A DNA stretch of 64,000 nt, from positions 22,137,919 to 22,201,918 of the forward strand of contig CM055279.1 of assembly GCA_029237695.1 (NCBI GenBank), in the 5' to 3' direction. Under the pieces are notes generated by a model that was not told where the DNA came from, ran no database searches, and saw only the letters and a program-made list of their open reading frames with translations. A program made the position numbers and the translations under genes. Below, piece after piece: positions 55,694-64,000 of the stretch. This stretch comes from Conchocele bisecta (Eukaryota; Mollusca; Bivalvia; Lucinida; Thyasiridae). Within the stretch, counting starts at the first letter, position 1. Each line of letters opens with the position of its first letter.

Positions 55694-57410
55694 ATGACAT
55701 GTGTCTGGGGCTCAAACGACGCTGATCATACATCGGAGAAAGTTCTTTGTAACCCGTGTGAACACGCCGGACTGGTTATGGTAGCGGCCAAGTATTGTAA
55801 ACAATGTGAGGAGTATATGTGCACGCCATTGCGCCACAATGCACGGAGGTTTTAAACAGTCGCGAGATCATATACTGGAGTCAATTCCCGGTCTGCCATC
55901 TGCTGGACAGGTTGATGCACGAAAGTCTTCTCCATCTTACTGTGCCAACCACAAGGATAAATTGATGGAACTATTTTGTGAGAAACACGATGCAATCTTC
56001 TGTGATTCATGCAAGTTTACGCAGCACAGGAAGTGCGAGGTGGCGTCGGTCCATGACATGGCAAATGCGGCTACATGCCAGCAACAACTCACCGCCGCCC
56101 TGGACGCCATTGTCGAACTGAAAGCGAAACTTGAAAATATAAAGTCGGAGAGGGAAAACGGTATTGACGCATTGAAGCGCGCGGAAAAGTCGTGTGTTGC
56201 AGAAATCAAAGCCTTCAATGCTAAGTTAATCGAAATGGTGGAACGCCTAGAAAGGGAAATTCTGGCCGATGTCAATAATTTAATCGAGAAAGAGCTGGGC
56301 TTGCTGCGGGGACACGTTGGCGCGTGTGAAATTCTACTACACCAGATAACAACTGACCTTAACGACGCCGACGAGGCGAAATCAGCCGCTGACGGTTTGT
56401 CAAGTGTTCTGATTGCTAACAAATTACGCGCTAAACGACATAGTACGGCCTTAACTATCGCCGATATAGAAACAGAATCGTACCGGGCCGACATTAACTA
56501 CATTCCGTCGCTGTGTCTGGTCGGTATCCTGACTCGTGTCGACAGGTTCGGGGAATTGCAAGTCACTCCAGCAACGTCAATATCGCATTCAATATGTCCC
56601 GTGTCTACACCGACGTCATATACCGATATGCACGTTGATTCTGTAATGAAGATAAACGTTCCATCTACATGCATAACCGGGTCCACGATCCTGCCCGATG
56701 GACAGGCTATATTAGTTGACATGTCAAATAAGCAGGTGATTCTCCTCGATAAAATGTTGTCCCTGAAATCAACACTGAGTTTACCAGATCATCCCTGGGA
56801 CGTGGCCGCCGACGGCACCGATGACGTCATAGTGACGATGCCGGATAGTAAGAAGCTGCTGTGGATCGGTGTGGGCAGCACGCTCCTGGTGGGCCGCACC
56901 GTCACAACCAAATTTAATTGCTACGGTGTGGCTGTCCACGCCGGAGAGATTTACACCAGCGTCTGTGGGAATAGAGGAAGCGGTGGCCACGTCTTGGTGC
57001 TAAATAAAATTGGGGCGGTGGCACGGAAGGTTGGGCTACACGTCAGTGGTGAAGGCATGTTCGCATTGCCGTTTTTCATAACTGTGAACCCGCGAGGCTC
57101 GGTGTACGTGTCTGACCCGAAACGTAATCGTATAACGTGTTTTACTGCTACTGGGGATGTCATGTACGACGTTAAACATAGCGAGATACGTCAACCAGGC
57201 GGCATGTCTCTCGACGAGAACGACAACCTTTTGGTTTGTAGCGAAGATGTCATTCACGTCATCAAGAAGGATGGACGTTACCACAGGGTGTTCTCGTCGT
57301 CCACTCATGGCTTGGTGAAACCGTTATCCGTATCGTACAGACGTTGTGACCAGTCGCTTATTGTGACAATGGAGAACACACCCAGCTGTGTGGCATACAC
57401 ATTAAAATAA
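55694..57410 (+). CDS. B-box/coiled-coil/NHL-type TRIM-like protein, copy 2 (one frameshift)
   Basis: Also 571 codons once its frameshift is allowed for. One extra T near 55829 (GCCATTGCGCC against GCCATGCGCC in copy 1) breaks the first B-box; from 55806 the main frame is open for 534 codons to the shared TAA. The second B-box (CANH, CEKH, CDSC, HRKC), coiled coil and NHL-like strands (SVYVSDPKRNRITCF) are complete. In the coiled-coil third I count about 17 residue-changing against 3 silent differences from copy 1; the last 50 codons are nearly identical. If translation used a downstream Met (MHGGFKQ), the protein would lack B-box 1. Either a recent pseudogene, a shortened product, or an assembly error. 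Confidence 0.8.
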
Positions 57411-57727
57411 TGTTGTTCACGTGTGTATAGCTAACGAATTGTCATGTGAGGTACGAGCTCCACAGGGTGTCCGGTTTAGAGATGTTGCACCGTAAATTAG
57501 GCATATGATCACCCCACACAGGCATGTGTGCTTTGCAATCATGAACAAACATTACCAACAGTGATAAGTGACAGTGCAACCCATCTTAACTAAGCACGCA
57601 TTGTTTACATGGTGTCCAGATTTAGAGACGTTCCACTGTATACAGTTACGGGAGTATTATCATTCAGCAAGGCATGACGTATGTAACTCACCCACATCTT
57701 GCGACTGGCATGCATACACGCATGTAC

Positions 57728-57797
57728 ACAGTGCAACCGAACTAAAACGGACAGCCTGGGAGGCCCCATAATGTCCGGTTTAGAGATGTTCCACTGT
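57728..57797. mobile_element. Family D palindromic MITE, copy of D5
   Basis: ACAGTGCAACCGAACTAAAA to GTTTAGAGATGTTCCACTGT. Confidence 0.75.
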
Positions 57798-57995
57798 AAA
57801 TGTGCATACGACCACTCCGAGATATGATACCGTGCTTTGCGATCACGAAAATACATTACCATCGGTGAAACCCATCAGAATTACCCTCACACGGGTTCCA
57901 TCGGTGTCCGGTGTAGAGGTTCTACATGTATGAAGTATTTTGCCCATTACAGCGGGATACACATTCACAGGTATCTAAATTTATAAACTGTTCCA

Positions 57996-58085
57996 TATTT
58001 TCTCATGAAAGTATATTTTGCACCACTCATTTCAACCGTCTTGACTAGACGGTTCAAATGAGTGGTCACAACACATACACAAATA
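57996..58085. repeat. Nested-hairpin relative, copy 2
   Basis: ACCACTCATTTCAACCGTC pairs with GACGGTTCAAATGAGTGGT; the tip is shorter than at 31.1 kb (TTGACTA only). Confidence 0.6.
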
Positions 58086-58137
58086 GAGAAAATAATTAAA
58101 ATGTTCAGCCAAAAAGGTTTAAAGCACGTGGTCTCAT

Positions 58138-58490
58138 ATGTGGCTGTGACTGGAGAAATGGGGCTTATGTTGTGACCAGTGTAGATCCTGATCAGTCTGT
58201 CCATCTGTACAGTCTGACCAGGATGTGGCTATGACTGGAGAAATGGGATTTATGGGTGTTGTGACCAGTGTACAGTCTGACCATGATGTGGCTGTGGCTG
58301 GAGGAATGAGGCTTATGGGTGTTGTGACCAGTGTATATCCAGAGCAGTCTGTGCATCTGTACATTCTGACTAGGATGTGGCTGTGACTGGAGGAATGGGG
58401 CTTGTGGGTGTTGTGAGCAGCGTAGATACAGATCACCCTGTGCATCTGGCCAGTCTGGTCAGGATCTGCACTGTTCCCCATTCCATCAGT
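58138..58490. repeat. Tandem repeat of about 95-110 bp, copy 2
   Basis: Paralogue of 31268-31630, with one unit shortened (GACCAGTGTACAGTCTGACC). Confidence 0.7.
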
Positions 58491-58749
58491 AAATCAGCCG
58501 CCATGTTTCTAACAAGCAATCTAGATCACTACATGTACATGTATCAGGCTACATAAGTGTGTTAATTTATCAGGATTACTCTGGTCACAAATACCATAAG
58601 TCCCACAGTTCAGTCACAGCCACATATATGCAAGGAAACTGTTGAAACAGATTAGCAAACTATTTTAAGTGTTGATATGAATCGTATTTCCGAACCCAAT
58701 TGTTCACAGGAGTCGCCTGAAATAAAATATGATTAGCAAAATATTGTTT

Positions 58750-58825
58750 GAGCCTCGCCCATCCCGTTTCCTAAGCCTTGCCAGGTATGTTTTCCCATTC
58801 ACGGCACTAACCTACTATTCTCTAA
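58750..58825. mobile_element. Family E right half, E9
   Basis: GAGCCTCGCCCATCCCGTTT to CTAACCTACTATTCTCTA; the left arm is missing, and the break coincides with the end of block a. Confidence 0.7.
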
Positions 58826-58875
58826 ATGTATGGGCCCGGTGTTGGAATTACATGTACATGTACCTTGTTGTATCG

Positions 58876-59358
58876 TACGGAGCCCCGCAGGGGACGTAGA
58901 CTTATTTTTTTTATTAATTCAATGCCACGAAATAACAATTCGTTCCCGCAATTTAACAATTCGTTGACGAATTAACAATTTGTTCTCGCGAAGTAACAAT
59001 TCGTTCCCTCAATTTAACAATTGTTCTCACGAAATAACAATTCTTTCCCACGAATTTTTATATCGTGGGAACGAATGTTAAATTGAGGGAACGAATTGTC
59101 ATTTCGTGGGAAAATATTGTTAATTCGAGGTAACGAATTGATATATCGTGAGAACGAATTGTTAATTCGAGGGATCCAATTATTATATCGTGGGAACGAA
59201 TTGTTAATTCGAGGGAACGAATGTTCAATTGAGGGAACGAATTGTCATTTCGTGGGAACGAATTTTTAATTCAAAGGAACGAATTGATATATCGAGGGAA
59301 CGAATTGTTAAATTTCGTGGGAACGAATTAATAATAAAAAATATCCATGGGCTCCGTA
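58876..59358. repeat. Family Y foldback minisatellite, most complete copy
   Basis: Ends TACGGAGCCCCGCAGGGG and CCATGGGCTCCGTAG are inverted. Between them units of AACAATTCGTTCCC turn at about 59055 into GGGAACGAATTGTT units. One array is thus a 480-bp palindrome. Confidence 0.75.
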
Positions 59359-59576
59359 GTATCGCATATATTGACTTTGTATAATGGACGTCAAACTTGA
59401 CCCAACAAATCAGAGCTCCGACGTATATTTAAACGTCCAATGTTGTATAATGCTGAAATTATAATTTAAAAACTTTGTTTTCGGTGGAAAATGACGATGT
59501 GATAAAGGTGGTGGGGTAATACATATCATTGTCAAAACACATACACTATTATGTATTCCATCCAGTAACATGTATA

Positions 59577-59655
59577 CTTGCTGTAAATAATGCTTTTTTT
59601 CCGTCCCGTGCACGAGTTACCTGCACGGGACGGAAAAAAACATTGTTTACAGCAC
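59577..59655. repeat. CCGTCCCGTGCA hairpin
   Basis: TTTTTTTCCGTCCCGTGCA pairs with TGCACGGGACGGAAAAAAA around CGAGTTACC. Outer arms GCTGTAAATAATG / CATTGTTTACAGC extend it. Confidence 0.75.
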
Positions 59656-59770
59656 ATGTGATTGAATCTGAGGAACGGTCGATAAATCATCCACACAATT
59701 AGAGCAGATGTAAACACAAGTTGCCTCCCTTGTCGTATATCGGTATATTACTACTTTTATCGATATAAAC

Positions 59771-60009
59771 CAGGGGCCCGTTTCACTAACCTTCGTACGA
59801 CTAAAATGTTCGTAAGTGCGAATTTAGGATCGTCTGGAAATTTCTATTGATGAATTTACATTTATTGAACATAGGCTGCACATGCAGCCTATGCTCAATA
59901 AATGTAAATCCAATAATTGTTTACAAGAAAACTTTGTTAATGTGAAATTTACAGACTATCATAATTTTGCACTTACGAGCATTTTAGTCGTATGATGTTT
60001 AGTGAAACG
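59771..60009. mobile_element. Family A palindromic MITE, A9
   Basis: CAGGGGCCCGTTTCACTAAC to GTGAAACGAC; same damaged right end as A7 and A8. Confidence 0.8.
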
Positions 60010-60392
60010 ACTTTTGGGTGGGTGGTTAATGCACCACTGAATGTCTTCCCCGAGGGGTGACAGAGATGTGGAGGGCAGGGCATACATTGGTAATTAGACG
60101 GCCATCAACACTGGGGCAGGAACTAGACAAAAGATACATTCCGCGGGTGGGGAAAATATTTTCATTTCATTTCGGGAGTGCAAGATACTGACAGATGGAT
60201 AGTAGTTTGTGCGAACGGCATCGCAGTTTGTATATTAGCGTATAGAGTTGTTGTATATTGCTACACTTTCAACAATATATATTAAATAATTCAAGAACTG
60301 TTTTAATAAGTATAACGTTATGTTTAGAGCGGACGTCACGCCTTGTTGTCGGAAATGCACACACGTGTCGGTGTCAAGCTGCCAATCACTTA

Positions 60393-60813
60393 TTAAAGTT
60401 ACTCAGTAGGCACAAAATGTTCTTTATATCAGAGAAATCATCTGAGACATGTTCGGGCAAAATAAACATTCATTCAACATTACCCCACGTATTGATTGGC
60501 ATTATTATACATTTTATGTCAGACATAAATATACAAACTGATATCAGGGGCGATAACCGTGTTTTCTTAAAATGTTAACAGACATTACTATTTATTTCTG
60601 TATTAATTTTAGATGTGCAATGATCATGCTTTATAATGTTTAAGGTGACACATTTAATTAGCATAAATACTATCAGTAAAATAAATATTGCTAAATGATT
60701 ATTCTGTATAGCGGGCACTCGTAATTTTTAGAACTTGGGTAATAGTGACACAATTATTCACTTATTTAAATCCTATAAAGAAAACAGTTTGTGCCTACCG
60801 AGTGGGCATGTAC
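60393..60813 (+). mobile_element. Family C element, C8
   Basis: TTAAAGTTACTCAGTAGGCA to CGAGTGGGCATGTAC; its right end is interrupted by B9. Confidence 0.65.
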
Positions 60814-61184
60814 AAGGTGCATGATCACGTGGTTATAACAACAACAACAGTGGCTGAAAGTGTTGAACTCTTGAAAGTATTATTTCATATTTTCCTTAAT
60901 ATGGAACGGATTTTTATGAAATATGGCGCAGAAAACGCGTCATGAGCTGCATTTGGTGGTCCAGGGAGTTTGGCACAGACTGAGGTCGTTTTTGCGAAGA
61001 ATCGATTTTTGCGAAAATACAGAGACGAAAATACAGCTTAACGAGACGCGTTTGATGCGCCATATTTCATCAAAATCCGTTACGTAATAAGAACTCTATA
61101 AAAGAATACGTACTTTGAATCAGATGGATTCTGGAAATTTCAGTACTTGTTGTTGTTGTTAGTACCACGTGATCATACACCTTG
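60813..61184. mobile_element. Family B MITE, B9, with perfect 5-bp TSD
   Basis: 372 bp from CAAGGTGCATGATCACGTGG to GATCATACACCTTG, flanked by ATGTA (60808-60812, 61185-61189). The intact junction GGGCATGTACATTTAACATG at 34320-34340 shows the empty form. The central palindrome is reduced. Confidence 0.9.
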
Positions 61185-61748
61185 ATGTACATTTAGTTTA
61201 AATGTAAAACATGTAACGGAGATCATGGCACGTTCTCACCCGCCTGTATACGGCTAGTAGGAGCCGTGTCCAAGTAACCATCCAGCATTTAGTTAACTTT
61301 TCAACTATGTATGTTTTCATATTACCAATGCTAAACTTAAATTGATACTTTGGACACGACTCTAGCCTTCAGTCTGGCGGTTTTGAGCTTGCCTATGTCT
61401 TCACATACTCTTATAAATAACAATGTTGTGCACCATGATAAACCGATCTGCGTTTAAGCTCAGCCCTTTCTGATCGCTACTGTCCATCGTAAGTGTGACG
61501 TCTGAACACCACATGCGCTTTCATCATGGTGTGACGCATTCATTTTGATATACACATTTGTTTTTGGTTTGGTCAAACAATGATACAATATTTCACCAAT
61601 TTGTTCCTTAGCCATATTGTCAAACTGATCTTCTCCAGGAGAAGAATTCACATAAGTGTAAAAGCTTGTTTGCTAATCCTGTTCTCAATTGTATGTATAT
61701 ATATATCTCACTTCCCATAATTTTAAATATTTACACCTTCCATAAATT

Positions 61749-61945
61749 CTGTCGGTCGGTCGGTCGGTGGATCTGTCGGTCAGTCTGTCAGTCGGTGGAT
61801 CGGACGGTGTGTCGGTCGTGTGTGGGTGGGTGGGTGGGTCTGTCGGTCAGTCTGTCAGTCGGTGGATCGGACGGTGTGTCGGTCGTGTGTGGGTGGGTGG
61901 GTCTGTCGATGGGTGGGTTGTTGGTTGGTCGGTTGGTCTGTTATT
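61749..61945. repeat. GGTC/GGGT tetranucleotide array, U5
   Basis: Includes a local duplication of about 80 bp (CTGTCGGTCAGTCTGTCAGT ... GGTCGTGTGTGGGTGGG twice). Confidence 0.9.
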
Positions 61946-61974
61946 GTGGGTATGGACTGGAAAGCATTTTGATA

Positions 61975-63490
61975 TATTCGGGTTCAAAGGGATAATGGAA
62001 TAGTCAATAAATGATCACGGGACTGGCAATGCCATATATTTATGGGCGAGTGCCGTCCACCCCACCCCACCCATACATCTTACTGGACAAAGAAGTGCAT
62101 GTACAGTCCGCCAATCAATAAAACAAGCACCTGCACTTGTATTGATTTTCTACCTCGTGTTCTGCCATTATCTTGGATCGATTCATTGTGTCTTGTGTCA
62201 AGCCATCGACAACAATGGGGGATCATATCTAGTTATTTCCCTTTGCAAATCTATTTATAGAGATCCGTTTCTTTGGTTTATTTTAGCGTTTATTTCTTAT
62301 TGAATAACTTATAAAAAAAAAGACTGCTAACTGGGAAGACCGAGATCATGTGCTGTCTGATCTGGGTCTACACTGATTACCATTACAATTAATAAGTGTG
62401 AACATATGAATCTGGCAAATATTGCGGTTCCAGATCAGATTGCACAGGTATGTAGGATTATATGTATCAAGACTAGTCGAAAACACTATAATGGCTCCTT
62501 TACACAACAAATCATGTGATATTCGCTTTTTTGCAAGAAATTGAGGTCATACAATATACACGTTGGACAGGATTTCTATAAATAAATTCAAAGGGACATA
62601 ACTCACTACGATACCTCATTGATGTCGTACAATTCTTCACATTGCCGACAAACGACGTTAATAATGAAAAACGCGATAACGGTGTTTATGCCAGATCTGG
62701 CTGAGATCCTTTGTTTCGTACATGTACATAGTCACGCGATTTATATAACCCGGTAGTTACGTATAAGACGACTCATGACAGAATGGTCCCAACGGCGGCC
62801 ATGGTCGCTGTCACCCATCATACGTTAGAACAAGGTAGCACACTGGTGCAGTCTGATATTGGCTACATCTTAATGTTAGTTTGTTATTGGCGTTATGGAT
62901 TATTCATTGGCGAACAGTGTAGGCCCTGATCAGACTGCGCGAATGCGCAGGCTGATCTGGACGTGCACCGGTCGCCATTTCATTTCAACCCGTTTTCGCA
63001 TGGCGCAGCATGCAGATATGCCGCCATGTCTGTGCGACATTTAGGGGTGTATTCCTTTCGCATATTCCCGGTGACTTTAATCTCTGCTCCAGAATGTTGA
63101 TATGTATTTATTATAATGGCAATAAGTCCTAGATAGTCGTTATGTTGTCGTTCGCCTCACGCACTGAAAATTACATATCAACAAGTCGCACCACTTTAAT
63201 CATTTGATCAAATTATCAACAGTCTATATTATATTCAAGTGTATACAATCAGAATCTGTGACAAGCAGGCGTGATAATTTGGTAATGCAATATCGAAAAA
63301 CACACGTACCGATAAGTACATGTAACATTTGTATAATTGGTTTAAAGTATTTATACTAAACCACAATTTGAAAGAACTTTCCATTATTAAGACTAGTTTA
63401 ATTAATTTAACTAAAATCTAAATTACTAACCATCGATTGCATTCCAACATGCTTCAGGCAAAACGATTCAAGTTTTTAATTTAATTAGAG
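61975..63490 (+). repeat. Segmental duplication block c, unit IV
   Basis: Collinear with 52020-53575, with a local inversion at about 62110-62200: GTCCGCCAATCAATAAAACA reads opposite to GTTTTGTTGATTGGCGGAC at 52231. Empty TTAA at 63387-63390. Confidence 0.8.
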
Positions 63491-64000
63491 TTAAGTGACA
63501 GACATTTGAACATTCAGAGCCATATTTGTCTCATATACGATCACGAACAGACTTTATCACTTGAGATAAATGACCAAGAAACTCATCAAAAATAAGATCA
63601 CATGTGTTTTCTTGGTTTCCGGTTTAGAGAGGTTCCACTAGTATTGTATATAAAACTAGATTTGTCAGTAAGCGAGGCTAACGGAATACGCCCAACGTGG
63701 GCCCATGTGCCCCTAAATATGTAAGTAAATAGAAGTTGTAACATATTTCTCTGATGTTAAGTTTTGTAAAGACACTTAGTATTTGACCTTGACTTTGGGA
63801 TCAGCGGGGGTTGGACGGAGGTGGATTTGGCGCAGCATGCTAGTAGAGCCTTACAGTAATGCATGTGAACGGACGGCCGGCCGGCCGGACGGACGGACGG
63901 ACGGACGCTCTAACGTTTGGCAGTTATGGGATTTTTGTTCTTTAAAAGATCAAAGGATAAGCTCATAAAGATCAAAGATATTAGGAGCTTACGGAAAAGA
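63490..64000 (+). repeat. Segmental duplication block d, unit IV, running off the window
   Basis: Family D right half near 63615-63645, TAAGCGAGGCTAACGGAATA, then the ACGGACGG module, which changes at about 63907 into unshared sequence (CTAACGTTTGGCAG). Confidence 0.7.

Larger units (their letters stand above)
55447..58745 (+). repeat. Segmental duplication block a, copy 2 (carries TRIM-like gene 2)
   Basis: Partner of 28440-32280. Lacks the B4 element; the empty site is at 58622. Confidence 0.9.
59665..61700 (+). repeat. Segmental duplication block b, unit IV
   Basis: Contains A9 (59771-60009), C8 (60393-60813), B9 and the TATA/donor segment (TATAAATA at 61412-61419). It begins 10.6 kb after the matching point of unit III. 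Confidence 0.85.

Overview
The window is animal nuclear DNA, AT-rich and very repeat-dense. It has no operons, no bacterial gene layout and no clear rRNA genes. The two real protein-coding loci are single-exon B-box / coiled-coil / NHL-type (TRIM-like, RING-less) genes. With these, a DIRS-type retrotransposon, a Polinton/Maverick remnant and very many short palindromic DNA transposons, a marine or freshwater bivalve mollusc is my best guess. That is an inference from content; the species cannot be fixed from sequence alone.

Layout. 0-7 kb: clustered foldback elements (families E, M1, A, D), a tRNA-like sequence and one 8-bp-TSD MITE. 7-13 kb: a run of six unrelated long, near-perfect hairpins (8.8-12.9 kb) and two minisatellites. 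13-24 kb: paired repeats, including an inverted pair 2.1 kb apart (16.0/18.5-18.9 kb) and a 1.68-kb insertion with GGGGCGCC ends. 24-64 kb: an array of a rearranged, roughly 10-kb segmental duplication. A typical unit runs: palindromic MITEs (A, C, B), a TATA/splice-donor-like segment, a GGTC microsatellite, a shared 1.5-kb block, a 35-bp minisatellite, family D, then a TRIM-like gene. TRIM copy 1 is at 28.7-30.4 kb and copy 2 at 55.7-57.4 kb. A third unit has lost the gene slot to a Polinton fragment (45.5-47.1 kb) and carries a decayed full-length DIRS element (38.0-44.0 kb). A fourth unit runs off the right edge just before its expected gene.

The two TRIM-like genes would each be 571 codons, but each has one single-base frameshift, at different places, so neither is open as given. 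The duplicated units also hold occupied and empty versions of the same sites. These let target-site duplications be read directly: 5 bp for family B (four perfect cases) and TTAA for two unrelated MITEs.

Family letters used below: A = GTTTCACTAAAC palindrome; B = CAAGGTGYATGATCACG MITE; C = TTAA/AGGTACATGCCCACTC element; D = CTCTAAACCGGACA palindrome; E = GAATAGTAGGTTAGTGCC foldback; M1 = GTTGACGGGATAAA element; F = CCTGATAAACTTGATATC hairpin; Y = ACGGAGCCC foldback minisatellite; W = GGTGGCACAGAGGG MITE. Most short open frames here are repeat translations and are not annotated as genes.
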